NCBI GenBank assembly: GCA_020635455.1
Contig: JACJZT010000002.1
Span: 248,001-312,000, forward strand
From: Flavobacteriales bacterium
Lineage (GTDB): Bacteria > Bacteroidota > Bacteroidia > NS11-12g > UBA9320
DNA: 64,000 nt
Reading direction: 5' to 3'
Shown here piece after piece: positions 1 through 8,849 of the stretch. A program made the translations under genes and the position numbers. Within the stretch, counting starts at the first letter, position 1; every line of letters begins with the position of its first letter. The notes under the pieces were generated by a model. It did no database searches. It was not told where the DNA came from and was given only the letters and a program-made list of their open reading frames with translations.

Positions 1-128
1 TATTTTACAAAGCTGAAGATTATCACCAGAATTATTATAATGACAATAGCAATCAAACCTATTGTGTTTATGTAATAAAGCCTAAGATCGAAAAATTTCG
101 CAAAGTATTTAAGGATAAACTAAAATAA
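1..128 (+). CDS. msrA: peptide-methionine (S)-S-oxide reductase, C-terminal end (partial)
   Basis: Only the last 41 codons are inside the window, open from the left edge to a TAA. The stretch FYKAEDYHQNYY is the conserved C-terminal signature of MsrA, which reduces the S epimer of methionine sulfoxide in proteins and free methionine. The end KFRKVFKDKLK is the basic tail found in many Bacteroidota MsrA proteins. The catalytic Cys motif lies outside the window. The gene stops 4 nt before pepT, so the two are probably co-transcribed. The identification rests on this short conserved tail, so it is good but not certain. Confidence 0.8.
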   Translation, partial: FYKAEDYHQNYYNDNSNQTYCVYVIKPKIEKFRKVFKDKLK

Positions 129-132
129 GACC

Positions 133-1383
133 ATGTTTAACAACTATAAGTATACCGTTGCGGATCGTTTTTTGAAATATGTAACCATCGATACGCAATC
201 CGATCCGGAATCTTCTTCGGTTCCTTCTACCGAAAAACAAAAGGATCTCAGCAATTTGTTGGTTCGGGAATTACACGAAATAGGGCTTGCTGATGCCCAT
301 CTGGATGACAAAGGATATGTGTATGCGACCCTGCCTTCCAATACCGACAAAGAAGTTCCGGTAATTTGTTTTTGTTCGCATGTGGATACTTCTCCGGATT
401 GCAGTGGAAAGGATGTTAAGCCACAAGTACATACGAATTATCAGGGTCAGGTAATTACCTATCCACAGAATCCGGAAATAGAATTAGACCCAAGGTATCA
501 CCCTGATCTTAATGACCAGATCGGTAAGGATGTTATTACTTCAGACGGTACTACTTTGCTTGGGGCAGACAATAAGGCGGGAGTTGCTGAAATAATGGAT
601 GCAGTTAATTTTTTAAGTACTCATCCGGAATTAAAACATGGAAAAATAAGAATTCTTTTTACACCTGATGAAGAAATTGGAAGGGGAGTGGATCATGTGG
701 ATATGAAAAAACTCGGTGCTGATTATGGATATACGATAGACGGTGAAAAATTAGGCAGCATAGAGGATGAAACTTTCAGCGCTGATGGAGCAATCCTAAC
801 CATAAAAGGTGTTTCTGCTCATCCCGGATTTGCAAAAGGTAAAATGGAATCTGCACTTAAGATCGCATCCGAGATCATCGACCAATTGCCGAAGGACCGC
901 CTCTCTCCGGAAACAACCGAAAAGAATGAAGGTTTCGTGCATCCAACCTCAATTCAGGGAGGCATTGAAGAAACTGTGGTGAAATTCATTATCCGGGCTT
1001 TTGACAATATTTCCTTAAAAACAAATGCAGATGTGATCAGGGAGACGGCGGATAAGGTTCTTGCAAAATTTCCAAATTCAAAATACAAGTTTGAAGTGTA
1101 CGAGCAATATCGAAACATGAAGCAAATATTAGATCAGCATCCAAGGGTGGTTGAATTTGCCAAGATCGCTGTCAAAAGGACAGGGGTGGAACCAAATAAA
1201 AAAAGCATTCGCGGCGGAACGGATGGTTCACGTTTATCCTATATGGGTTTACCTTGTCCCAACATCTTTGCGGGAGAGCATGCTTTTCATTCAAAAATTG
1301 AATGGGTTTCTGTTCAGGATATGCAAAAGGCAGTGCAAACCATTGTGCATCTTTCAATGGTTTGGGAAGAAAATGCATCCTGA
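133..1383 (+). CDS. pepT: peptidase T (tripeptide aminopeptidase)
   Basis: This is a cytoplasmic M20-family dizinc aminopeptidase that removes N-terminal residues from tripeptides. The 416-residue length fits PepT. Visible motifs are SHVDTSPD (residues 82-89, with a zinc-ligand His and the catalytic-site Asp), LLGADNKAG (142-150, bridging Asp), PDEEIGRG (178-185, the catalytic Glu and a metal ligand) and near the end FAGEHAFHSK with the last His ligand. The inserted lid domain, with its GGTDGSRLS substrate-binding region, is present. The ATG at 133 is preceded by a 4-nt gap after msrA and gives the normal N-terminus. No Shine-Dalgarno sequence is visible, as usual in this phylum. Confidence 0.96.
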   Translation: MFNNYKYTVADRFLKYVTIDTQSDPESSSVPSTEKQKDLSNLLVRELHEIGLADAHLDDKGYVYATLPSNTDKEVPVICFCSHVDTSPDCSGKDVKPQVHTNYQGQVITYPQNPEIELDPRYHPDLNDQIGKDVITSDGTTLLGADNKAGVAEIMDAVNFLSTHPELKHGKIRILFTPDEEIGRGVDHVDMKKLGADYGYTIDGEKLGSIEDETFSADGAILTIKGVSAHPGFAKGKMESALKIASEIIDQLPKDRLSPETTEKNEGFVHPTSIQGGIEETVVKFIIRAFDNISLKTNADVIRETADKVLAKFPNSKYKFEVYEQYRNMKQILDQHPRVVEFAKIAVKRTGVEPNKKSIRGGTDGSRLSYMGLPCPNIFAGEHAFHSKIEWVSVQDMQKAVQTIVHLSMVWEENAS

Positions 1384-1427
1384 GTAATTTTTTGTTGAAT
1401 TCGTTTTATAAAGACCCTGAAATAGGA

Positions 1428-1435
1428 TATTTTTG
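1428..1435 (+). promoter_or_regulatory. -7 promoter box (TATTTTTG) before the THX gene
   Basis: An exact match to the Bacteroidota -7 consensus TAnnTTTG lies 19 nt before the ATG of the small ribosomal protein gene. No good -33 TTG/TTTG is seen at 17-23 nt upstream, so the call rests on the -7 box and its position. Confidence 0.5.
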
Positions 1436-1454
1436 CACCTCAAATTAATAATTA

Positions 1455-1565
1455 ATGGGAAAAGGAGACAAGAAAACAGCAAAAGGTAAAAGAATTATGG
1501 GTTCGTATGGCAACACAAGGCCAAGACCATCCAACAAGCCTGATACTGCAGAAAAAAAGAAATAA
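1455..1565 (+). CDS. 30S ribosomal protein THX family
   Basis: A 36-codon gene that is easily missed. The product begins MGKGDKKTAKGKRIMGSYG and ends in a lysine run. It is very basic and matches the THX (Thx/bTHX) family of small proteins that sit in the head of the 30S subunit in Thermus and are widespread in Bacteroidota. The gene has its own -7 promoter box and stands alone between pepT and the oppositely oriented pdxH. The family assignment comes from recognising the N-terminal motif. The small size and lack of catalytic residues fit a structural role. Confidence 0.88.
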   Translation: MGKGDKKTAKGKRIMGSYGNTRPRPSNKPDTAEKKK

Positions 1566-1579
1566 GAGTATTTACTGCT

Positions 1580-2209
1580 CTATGGTTGCAACCTTCTAAA
1601 GGTCCATCGATTATCTCTAAGAGTGTATTGAATCCTGTCGTGTAGCCGGTTTTCTCTACCTTGCCAAAATTCTATTAAAACAGGTTTTACTAAATAACCG
1701 CCCCAGTTCTTAGGACGTTCAATGGGTTCGGAAACATCTAGTTCCGACAGTCTTTTCTCAAGGGTGTCTCTGGAATCTATGGGCTGACTTTGTTCGCTTA
1801 TGATCGCCCCGATCTTGTTACCCTGAGGACGGGAATTAAAATACAATTCTGATTCGTCCGGAGATAGCTTTGTTGCCTTTCCTTCAATTCTCACTTGTCT
1901 TGCCATGCTTAACCAAATAAAAGTAAGGCAAACATTATTGTTAAATTCGATCTCTCTTCCTTTATCACTTTGATAATTCGTATAAAACGTAAAACCTTTT
2001 TTTGTATAGTCCTTTAGTAAAACAACTCTTGCACGGGGTTTTCTTTCTGCACTAACTGTGCCTAGTATCATTGCATTTGGTTCAGGAACATTTTGTTCAA
2101 CGGCCAACTTAAACCAGGCATCAAAAAGATCGTAAGGATGTTTGGGAACGTCCTTTTCAAGAAGTTCACCATAGGAATAGTTTTCTCTTAAATGTTCGAT
2201 TGAAGCCAT
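1580..2209 (-). CDS. pdxH: pyridoxamine 5'-phosphate oxidase
   Basis: This is an FMN-dependent enzyme that oxidises pyridoxamine or pyridoxine 5'-phosphate to pyridoxal 5'-phosphate, the last step of vitamin B6 synthesis and salvage. At 209 residues it has the family's usual length. FMN-binding segments are visible at RARVVLLK (59-66) and FYTNYQS (75-81). The substrate-binding FNSRPQGNKIGA segment lies at 124-135, and the C-terminal dimerisation domain has FWQGRENRLHDR (181-192) and ends in RRLQP. The start ATG has a -7 promoter box (CAAAGATA read on the plus strand) 13 nt upstream. The gene is monocistronic and convergent with the THX gene. Confidence 0.95.
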   Translation of the reverse strand: MASIEHLRENYSYGELLEKDVPKHPYDLFDAWFKLAVEQNVPEPNAMILGTVSAERKPRARVVLLKDYTKKGFTFYTNYQSDKGREIEFNNNVCLTFIWLSMARQVRIEGKATKLSPDESELYFNSRPQGNKIGAIISEQSQPIDSRDTLEKRLSELDVSEPIERPKNWGGYLVKPVLIEFWQGRENRLHDRIQYTLRDNRWTFRRLQP

Positions 2210-2222
2210 GATAATGTAACAG

Positions 2223-2230
2223 CAAAGATA
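2223..2230 (-). promoter_or_regulatory. -7 promoter box of pdxH
   Basis: The plus strand reads CAAAGATA, so the minus strand reads TATCTTTG, an exact TAnnTTTG. It ends 13 nt before the pdxH ATG. No convincing -33 element was seen. Confidence 0.5.
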
Positions 2231-2280
2231 AAAAGATACTTTTAATTAATAAATACCGGTAATTGAAAGGCCTGTATAAC

Positions 2281-2315
2281 AAAAAAGAGGTTGTCCCGAA
2301 AGACAACCTCTTTTT
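2281..2315 (-). terminator. Rho-independent terminator of the PKD/T9SS gene
   Basis: A perfect 9-bp stem (GAGGTTGTC with GACAACCTC) closes a 6-nt loop. It is flanked by an A run on one side and a T run on the other, so it could work in both directions. It lies 17 nt past the stop codon of the large PKD-repeat gene and is well placed to end that transcript. Confidence 0.85.
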
Positions 2316-2332
2316 ATTAAGAGAAAGTTAGC

Positions 2333-5300
2333 TTATTTGTTAACTGTAATTTTTTGAGTAGCAACCAAACCACCATTGGTGATCTTCACAAGATATACTC
2401 CTGAAGCTGAATTAAGGTTGATCTCATAACTTGATTTTAAAGAACTGGTTTCAACATTCTGAACAAGTTCTCCAAGCATATTGTAAACGGCTATAGCGAT
2501 ATCCGATTTTGGTTCCTCAACGGTAATGTTGAACGAACCGTTGTTTGGATTTGGATATAATTTATAACCGGTTAATTTGCTAAGCTTGTCAATTCCAAGA
2601 CCTACGCTGATCTTCTGACAGGTTTCAGAGAAACAACCGGCAGCATTTACAACAGCTAAACAAGCAGTGTAAGTAGCTTCAGGATATTCAATGTAGTTAT
2701 ACTGTGGGTTGGCTTGTGTAGAACTTGAACCATCTCCGAATCTCCATTGATACAACGTCGCGCCCGGTGAATTGGCAGTAAAATAAACCAATCTTCCTGA
2801 TTTGGTATAAGTGAATCCTGCATCAGGATTTGCATTTATAGTTACAGACTTGGTAACCGAATCAGAACAACCACCCGGTACAAGAGCAACAAGGGTTACG
2901 TTGTAAGTTTGAGACACACCACTGATGTTGTAACGATGACGAGGTGATTGAGAAGCTGAAGTAGAACCATCACCGAATTTCCAGTTGAAATCGAGGTTAC
3001 CTGCACTTACTGCAGACTTGTTGGTAAATACGGCATCGTCGTTCTCACAAACGTCTGCACTGCTGAAATCTGCTTTAGACTGCAATTTAACGTCAACAGT
3101 TTTGGTGATCGAATTTGAACAACCATTGTTTGAAACCATATTTAAGGTAACCATCTTAGGACCAACATTACTGAATAGTTTTGATGGGTTTTCCAAGGTA
3201 GTGTTACCTTCATTATTGAAGTTCCAGTCGAAGGTAGTTAAAACAGGTGAGGCCGGCTTTTTACCGGTAAAGTTAAAGTCAGTTGCAGTTAAGTTACATG
3301 CTGCATTCCATGAGAAATTAGCAAGAGGTGATTCTAAAGGAGTAATATTCTTAATTACTGAATCCTGACAACCGAATTCTGAAACGGCTTTCATTTTTAC
3401 TGTTTTAGAAGCAGTATTTGCAAAGGTAATTTCTGGGTTTGCAAAATTGGAAATGTTTGATCCGTCGACGAACCAGGTATAACCCATGTTACCAAACTTA
3501 ATGGTGGAAGCATTTTTCATCTGAACAGGAACGTTGTCACAGATCAAGGTTGGAGCTGTATAGTTTGCTTTTGGAGTTGCAAACTGATTTGCGTTCTTGG
3601 TAAGTTCAGAAGTACATCCGTTGGCTGTAGCTTTTAAAGTAACTTTATATCCTCCGGGATTGGTATAGGTCCAGGTAGGACTCTTAGCTGTGCTCTTATC
3701 TGCAGTTGTGGAAGGATCACCGAAATCCCATGAGTAAGCAACCGTGCTGCTGTGAGTTGTATTGTTCACAAACGATACAGGAACCTTTTCACAGGCATTC
3801 ACCACTTTAAAGTCAATGTTGGGTATTTCTGTAACCACAACTTTAATGGTCTTCTTAACTACATAACCAAATGGTAAAGAAGTAGTGGTAAGAGTTACAT
3901 CGTACACTCCATAAGTAGGGAAGGTAAACACAGTTGTGTATGCATCTGAAGTATCGGCTGGATTACCGGTTCCGAAATCCCAGAAGTATTTTACACCTCC
4001 TGAAGAAATGGTTGTTAAATTATCAAATACTACCGCATCACCGTCACATACAGGCTGATTGAAAGAGAAATCAGGCACAGGGCGTGGGGCTACAAAAATG
4101 TAACGTGTTAGCATTGAATCACAGAAATGAGGACCCAAATCTTCAAGATGAAGGGTCATAATAATGGTGGTATCGGTTAAACCTGCATCCGGAGTAAAGG
4201 TAACTATACCGTTTCCGGCTCCTGATGGCTCAGTGTATGAGTAGTATGAACTGGAAAGGGTTCTTCCACCTTCGGTCCTGAATGTTAAGTTATTGGTAAC
4301 CCAGGTAGATTTATGACCTGAATTAGAATAACCTGTTGGAGGCGTAACTTCATACGTTAACTGGTCGCCTGAAGCTACAATATCAGGATTTCCTTTAAAA
4401 CCATTAGAGTTTGGAACCGGAGAAGTAAACGGACTGCCTTTAATAAAGGCTGCACCGGCAGGACTTGGTTTAACGGTAACTTTGATTGGAACTCTTGGAC
4501 TTGGGCAGGAAGCTTTCCTATAATATGTGGTAAAGTCTATGTGGTAAGGAGCATAAATTCCATTTGATGCCCATCTTCCGTATATAAATGCACCTCCATA
4601 AATGGAAACGTCAGCGTTAGAATAGGTTGAATAACCGGAAGAAGCATAAAGATCGTTTCCAACCGTTGGGGTAGTTGTTACATAAAAACCATAAGTAACG
4701 TTGGCTGCCAAAGGAGTTTCGGGTAAACGTAAAACTCCGAAATTTCCTGCTCCCGGTGTGGTGCTGCCGGTAGATAATAAGGTCCAGGCTGCTGAATTGG
4801 TTTCATTTCCCTGATAAGAACCTACTCTGTAATAAACTTCATAGGTAGATCCAGTATAATTTTGATAAAAACGAATGGCAACACTGTCAAGAACTATATC
4901 TGCCTGAGGTGTGATATCGATCATACCTCCGTTGTAATCACCAAAATTAGCAGATAATATGGTGGTTCCACCACTCTTATTAATGCTGGAAGGAGTTCCA
5001 ATTTTAAAGGCCTGTGCATAGAAAGTATTAACTCCTAGTACCAGTGGTGGAGATAAAGTGTTTTTACCCCTTGCGATGATCTTTCCTTTAGAAGGATCGT
5101 CGTACCAAACAATGGAGTCGCCTGCGAATCCGGTAGATGCTGCCAATGGGGCACGGCCTGGTCCGCATTTTATCACATCCTTACCAACAGGGGTTCCTGC
5201 AGGTCCTAAATATCTGAATTTCAAAATTGCAGTGTCGTTGGAAGGAACTGAATCCTGTCTACCATTAGGCAAAGAAGTCCATGCCATAACTGTATAATTA

Positions 5301-6034
5301 CCTCCGTCTACAAAATTATAGTCCGGAGTAAGCTGAACAGTAGAACCGGTTGCCTTGGCATGGCTTTTGGTATAGTTCATCTGTGGCTGAAGACTACCGT
5401 TTACCGACCAGTTGATCTTACAACTATCTACTGTGTTCGTTCCTTGATTAAAAAACTGTACCTTAAGAACTGGTGAACAAAGAGGGGTTTCAATTCCAAC
5501 AATACTTGCATCGTCTTGTTTGGTTGATCCCTGCCATAACATAACTTCTCTCCAGTTGGGGTTGGATTGTTGTCCGGATCCATTCATTTCCATCTTGGTA
5601 ATTCTGAACTTTGCAGAAGTTACCGGAGAGAAGAACGTTGAATCTTCACATGCCTGAGCGATGGTAAATTTGGCCCAGTCAACATAGGTAGAACCGTTCC
5701 AATACTGAAGCGTTGCTCCGGTCATGTTTCTGGAAGACTGATTCGCGTTTACGAAAGTGATTCCTTTTAACGTTTTTGGGGTAGACCACTCAAATTGCAT
5801 GTATTCGGTACCGTTGGGCTTGCCATAAGATGAGGTCCAGATAAATGCTTCCTGACTGTTACAGGCATTGTTAACACCATTGTTGATGCCGTACCAGTTC
5901 CACAATCCGTTAGGATCAGGAGTGTAGGCAGTGGCGGTTGCACTTGGAGCCAGATTGACCCTTTGTGCATCTGCTTGAAACATCCCCGTGAAGGGAAACA
6001 GAAAAAAGAGTAGAAGTAATTTGTATATTTTCAT
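2333..6034 (-). CDS. large secreted PKD-repeat protein with discoidin-like N-terminus and T9SS type A sorting domain
   Basis: This is a 1233-residue cell-surface or secreted protein of unknown specific function. Residues 1-23 form a Sec signal peptide with a hydrophobic LLLLFFLFPF core, ending ADAQ. About 25-170 looks like an F5/8 type C (discoidin-like) galactose-binding domain. It is followed by CARDB/Ig-like segments and then at least five PKD-type repeats in the C-terminal half, with motifs such as FWDFGTG, YSWDFGDP, FDWNFNNEG, FNWKFGDGS and YQWRFGDGS. Residues 1157-1233 are a T9SS C-terminal domain (LYPNPNNGSFNITV, then NSASGVYLVKI and the final QKITVNK). It is likely an adhesin or polymer-binding surface protein. 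It is flanked by its own promoter and terminator, so it is monocistronic. Confidence 0.9.
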   Translation of the reverse strand: MKIYKLLLLFFLFPFTGMFQADAQRVNLAPSATATAYTPDPNGLWNWYGINNGVNNACNSQEAFIWTSSYGKPNGTEYMQFEWSTPKTLKGITFVNANQSSRNMTGATLQYWNGSTYVDWAKFTIAQACEDSTFFSPVTSAKFRITKMEMNGSGQQSNPNWREVMLWQGSTKQDDASIVGIETPLCSPVLKVQFFNQGTNTVDSCKINWSVNGSLQPQMNYTKSHAKATGSTVQLTPDYNFVDGGNYTVMAWTSLPNGRQDSVPSNDTAILKFRYLGPAGTPVGKDVIKCGPGRAPLAASTGFAGDSIVWYDDPSKGKIIARGKNTLSPPLVLGVNTFYAQAFKIGTPSSINKSGGTTILSANFGDYNGGMIDITPQADIVLDSVAIRFYQNYTGSTYEVYYRVGSYQGNETNSAAWTLLSTGSTTPGAGNFGVLRLPETPLAANVTYGFYVTTTPTVGNDLYASSGYSTYSNADVSIYGGAFIYGRWASNGIYAPYHIDFTTYYRKASCPSPRVPIKVTVKPSPAGAAFIKGSPFTSPVPNSNGFKGNPDIVASGDQLTYEVTPPTGYSNSGHKSTWVTNNLTFRTEGGRTLSSSYYSYTEPSGAGNGIVTFTPDAGLTDTTIIMTLHLEDLGPHFCDSMLTRYIFVAPRPVPDFSFNQPVCDGDAVVFDNLTTISSGGVKYFWDFGTGNPADTSDAYTTVFTFPTYGVYDVTLTTTSLPFGYVVKKTIKVVVTEIPNIDFKVVNACEKVPVSFVNNTTHSSTVAYSWDFGDPSTTADKSTAKSPTWTYTNPGGYKVTLKATANGCTSELTKNANQFATPKANYTAPTLICDNVPVQMKNASTIKFGNMGYTWFVDGSNISNFANPEITFANTASKTVKMKAVSEFGCQDSVIKNITPLESPLANFSWNAACNLTATDFNFTGKKPASPVLTTFDWNFNNEGNTTLENPSKLFSNVGPKMVTLNMVSNNGCSNSITKTVDVKLQSKADFSSADVCENDDAVFTNKSAVSAGNLDFNWKFGDGSTSASQSPRHRYNISGVSQTYNVTLVALVPGGCSDSVTKSVTINANPDAGFTYTKSGRLVYFTANSPGATLYQWRFGDGSSSTQANPQYNYIEYPEATYTACLAVVNAAGCFSETCQKISVGLGIDKLSKLTGYKLYPNPNNGSFNITVEEPKSDIAIAVYNMLGELVQNVETSSLKSSYEINLNSASGVYLVKITNGGLVATQKITVNK

Positions 6035-6056
6035 GTTTTTAAGAATTAGATTGTGT

Positions 6057-6086
6057 CAAAATTAAGTATATTTCTGTCAATTCAAA
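6057..6086 (-). promoter_or_regulatory. promoter of the PKD/T9SS gene (-33 TTTG, -7 TAATTTTG)
   Basis: On the minus strand TTTG (6086-6083) and TAATTTTG (6064-6057) are separated by 18 nt, matching the Bacteroidota TTTG-N17-23-TAnnTTTG promoter. The start codon is 22 nt downstream of the -7 box. Confidence 0.72.
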
Positions 6087-6141
6087 GTCAGTTTAATGAA
6101 AGATTTTTAATTTTATTCACTTCTAGCACAATAAAATAAGG

Positions 6142-7443
6142 TTAACGTCTTAGCCCTTTCATTTTGTTCATGGATTTGATCATCTTGCGCATGTCTTCAA
6201 ATTGTTTCATCAATTTATTGACTTCCACAAGTGAACGACCGCTTCCGGCAGCAATTCTCTTTCGCCGGCTACCGTCAATTATTTCAGGTTTTTGCCTTTC
6301 CTGCATGGTCATGGACTGTATCATAGCTTCTATGTGCTTAAACGAATCGTCGGAAATGTCAATATCTTTTACGGCTTTTCCAACTCCGGGGATCATTCCC
6401 ATCAGATCCTTAAGGTTGCCCATTTTCTTGATCTGCTGAATTTGTTTCAAGAAATCATCCAGATTAAATTCATTCTTGCGCAGTTTCTTATCAAGTCTTG
6501 CTGCTTCTTCCTCGTCAAAATTCAACTGGGCCTTTTCCACCAGGGAAACGATATCGCCCATTCCGAGTATCCTGCTGGCCATTCGGTCAGGGTAAAAAAT
6601 ATCCAATGCCTCCGGTTTTTCGCCGGTACTCACAAATTTTATGGGCTTGTCAACCACCGATTTTATGGATAAAGCTGCACCACCTCTGGTATCGCCGTCA
6701 AGTTTTGTTAAAACTACCCCGTCAAAGTTCAGGCGGTCGTTAAAAGCTTTTGCGGTGTTTACCGCATCCTGACCGGTCATTGAATCCACAACAAATAAGG
6801 TTTCAGATGGGTTAACGGATCTTTTAATCTCTGAAATTTCATTCATCATCTGTTCATCGATGCTCAAACGACCGGCAGTATCAATGATCACAACATCATG
6901 TGAATGTATTTTAGCCTGTTTGATACCATTTAAGGCGATCTTAACGGGTTCTTTGTTCTCATCTTCAGAATATACCGGAACCTGCACAAGGTCTCCCAGT
7001 ACTTTTATTTGCTCGATCGCGGCAGGTCGGTATACATCGCAGGCGATGATGTAAGGACTTTTTCCCTTGCCTTTGAGATGCTTTGCAAGTTTGCCCGTAA
7101 AAGTCGTCTTTCCCGAACCTTGTAAACCCGCGATCAATATAATAGCCGGTGAACCTTTATAATTGACCTCGGAGTGTTTTCCACCCAGCAGTTCAACCAT
7201 TTCATCGTGAACGATCTTGGTCATAAGCTGTCCCGGTGATATGCTGGTCAGAACATTTTGCCCGAGAGCTTTTTCCTTAACCTGATTCGTAAAATCCTTG
7301 GCGATCTTATAGCTAACATCCGCATCAAGCAAGGCCCTTCTTATTTCTTTAACGGTTTCGGCAACGTTAATTTCTGATATTCTGCCTTGACCCTTAAGGG
7401 TTTGAATGGCTTTTTCGAGTTTTAAACTTAAATTTTCAAACAT
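6142..7443 (-). CDS. ffh: signal recognition particle protein Ffh
   Basis: This is the SRP GTPase that binds 4.5S RNA and the signal sequences of nascent membrane and secreted proteins and docks with FtsY. The 433 residues show the N domain (1-95), then the G domain with G1 GLQGSGKT (106-113), DTAGR (188-192) and TKLDGDTRGG (246-255), the SRP-type GTPase signature. The methionine-rich M domain follows, with GMIPGVGK and SGRSLVEVNKLMKQFEDM for RNA and signal-peptide binding. The ATG is only 5 nt from an exact -7 promoter box, so the mRNA leader would be a few nucleotides at most. It is monocistronic. Confidence 0.98.
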   Translation of the reverse strand: MFENLSLKLEKAIQTLKGQGRISEINVAETVKEIRRALLDADVSYKIAKDFTNQVKEKALGQNVLTSISPGQLMTKIVHDEMVELLGGKHSEVNYKGSPAIILIAGLQGSGKTTFTGKLAKHLKGKGKSPYIIACDVYRPAAIEQIKVLGDLVQVPVYSEDENKEPVKIALNGIKQAKIHSHDVVIIDTAGRLSIDEQMMNEISEIKRSVNPSETLFVVDSMTGQDAVNTAKAFNDRLNFDGVVLTKLDGDTRGGAALSIKSVVDKPIKFVSTGEKPEALDIFYPDRMASRILGMGDIVSLVEKAQLNFDEEEAARLDKKLRKNEFNLDDFLKQIQQIKKMGNLKDLMGMIPGVGKAVKDIDISDDSFKHIEAMIQSMTMQERQKPEIIDGSRRKRIAAGSGRSLVEVNKLMKQFEDMRKMIKSMNKMKGLRR

Positions 7444-7448
7444 TTCGG

Positions 7449-7456
7449 CAAATATA
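7449..7456 (-). promoter_or_regulatory. -7 promoter box of ffh, implying a near-leaderless mRNA
   Basis: The plus strand CAAATATA reads TATATTTG on the minus strand (TAnnTTTG). Only 5 nt separate it from the ffh ATG. With the box centred on -7, transcription would start about 2 nt before the start codon. Confidence 0.5.
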
Positions 7457-7530
7457 CTTTCAGCTTTAGTATTATTCCAGAATTTTACTGCTATTCACCA
7501 ATTTACTCTCATTATTATCAGAATCTTTAA

Positions 7531-7538
7531 TAAGTTTG
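7531..7538 (+). promoter_or_regulatory. -7 promoter box of the TPR protein gene
   Basis: TAAGTTTG is an exact TAnnTTTG match 13 nt before the ATG at 7552. No clear -33 element was found. Confidence 0.45.
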
Positions 7539-7551
7539 CCGGATTATTATA

Positions 7552-8286
7552 ATGTTAAGAAAATTTCAAAAATCATCTACTCTTATCGTTTTCCTTATTT
7601 TTGGAGGACTGTTTTCGCAATGTACTCAAAAGGTTAACAGCTCTAAGGAGGACGAAAAGCTTCTGAAACAAGCTTTAAAAAACAAGGATTATGCCACGGC
7701 AGCATTCGCATACAACAAACTCTTGTTGAACGATTCCAACAATATGGAGTACAAAGATTCGCTAGCCCGTATCTATATTCGGTCAGGAAATTTTGAGGGT
7801 GGGCTTCTTCTGGCTGAACAAGTCATGAAAAAAAAGCCTGACAACCCAAAATTACTTGAACTGATCTCAGTGGCACATGGTCAGTTGAAACAAAACGACA
7901 AGGCCATTGAAAATCTAAATACATTATATACCTCTACAAAAGACTTTACCTATTTGTATAAGATCTCCGGGGTTTATTTTGACAATAATGAGTTTCAAAA
8001 GGCCGATAGTATTTGCGACCTTATCATTGAATTTGCAGATACTTCCAAAAAGGTAGAAATTAATATGCCCAACGGAGAATCTCAAAAGGTATACCTGTTA
8101 GCGGCTTCCTATAATATGAAGGGCGCGATTTTGGCAGAAATGGCAGAATTGACGCAAAATGCTGCCCTTATTAAAGAATCCATACCAATGTTTCAAAAAG
8201 CAATTCAGATAGATAAAGATTTTGCTTACCCGCGTTTGTACCTCGAAAAAATTGCACAATTCATGCAAAGCCAGGGAGGCAGGTAA
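7552..8286 (+). CDS. TPR-repeat envelope protein, possible lipoprotein
   Basis: This is a 244-residue protein with an N-terminal hydrophobic segment (about residues 10-22) followed by GLFSQC. The Cys could be a lipidation site, but Gln at -1 is unusual for a lipobox, so plain signal-peptide cleavage or a membrane anchor is possible. From about residue 35 on there are tetratricopeptide-like helices: YATAAFAYNKLLLND, GNFEGGLLLAEQVMKKKPDN, QNDKAIENLN, FQKADSICDLI and a last repeat near 200-235. TPR proteins of this kind usually act as scaffolds for protein complexes at the envelope. No specific partner can be named. The gene is single, with ffh divergent on one side and the adenosyltransferase convergent on the other. 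Confidence 0.8.
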   Translation: MLRKFQKSSTLIVFLIFGGLFSQCTQKVNSSKEDEKLLKQALKNKDYATAAFAYNKLLLNDSNNMEYKDSLARIYIRSGNFEGGLLLAEQVMKKKPDNPKLLELISVAHGQLKQNDKAIENLNTLYTSTKDFTYLYKISGVYFDNNEFQKADSICDLIIEFADTSKKVEINMPNGESQKVYLLAASYNMKGAILAEMAELTQNAALIKESIPMFQKAIQIDKDFAYPRLYLEKIAQFMQSQGGR

Positions 8287-8303
8287 AAAGGATTTTCAGG
8301 TGT

Positions 8304-8849
8304 TTACCTGAGGGCATTCCAGGGAATGTCCTCACCTTTCTGACGAAAGGTCACATATCTTGACAATACGAACAGATAGTCCGACAAACGGTTCATGTAT
8401 TTAACGATAAGTTCATTTATCGTTTCATTCATACCCAGTTCAACGATCCTTCGTTCGCAGCGCCTGCAAACCGTTCTTGCAATATGACAATAGGCATTTT
8501 CCATAGAACTGCCGGGAAGGATGAAGTTTTTTAAGGGCTCAAGTTCACTTTCCATTTGGTCAATGGACCGTTCAAGCTGTTTAACAAGATCTTCATTCAA
8601 TTCCGGTAATTTCATTTTAGCCTTCTCCGGGTGCGAAGCCAAATGTGATCCTATGGTAAAAAGAGTATCCTGAATTTGTTTGATATGATCTTTTTCATTG
8701 TGAAATTCAATGTTTTGCAAGATCCCAAACCAGGAATTCAGTTCATCTACACTCCCGTATGCTTCGATACGTATATTTGATTTTTTTACCCTTACACCAC
8801 CAATTAAGGAGGTTTCTCCAAGATCTCCGGTTTTTGTATAGATCTTCAT
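8304..8849 (-). CDS. PduO-type cob(I)alamin adenosyltransferase
   Basis: The enzyme transfers the adenosyl group of ATP to cob(I)alamin to make adenosylcobalamin. The N-terminus IYTKTGDLGETSLIGG (3-18) is the family's ATP-binding signature. The helix with ARTVCRRCERR (124-134) supplies ATP-contacting Arg residues, and YMNRLSDYLFVLSRY (151-165) is the conserved C-terminal helix. The 181-residue length is normal. It is the last gene of a purD - small membrane protein - adenosyltransferase operon: its ATG overlaps the upstream stop by one base (TAATG). No cobalamin-dependent enzyme is encoded in the window, so its client is elsewhere. Confidence 0.92.
   Translation of the reverse strand: MKIYTKTGDLGETSLIGGVRVKKSNIRIEAYGSVDELNSWFGILQNIEFHNEKDHIKQIQDTLFTIGSHLASHPEKAKMKLPELNEDLVKQLERSIDQMESELEPLKNFILPGSSMENAYCHIARTVCRRCERRIVELGMNETINELIVKYMNRLSDYLFVLSRYVTFRQKGEDIPWNALR

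Noticed and set aside
8296..8311. Hairpin TCAGGT-GTTT-ACCTGA as a terminator between the TPR gene and the adenosyltransferase gene.
   Set aside because: The 6-bp stem overlaps the end of the adenosyltransferase gene and no T run follows it.
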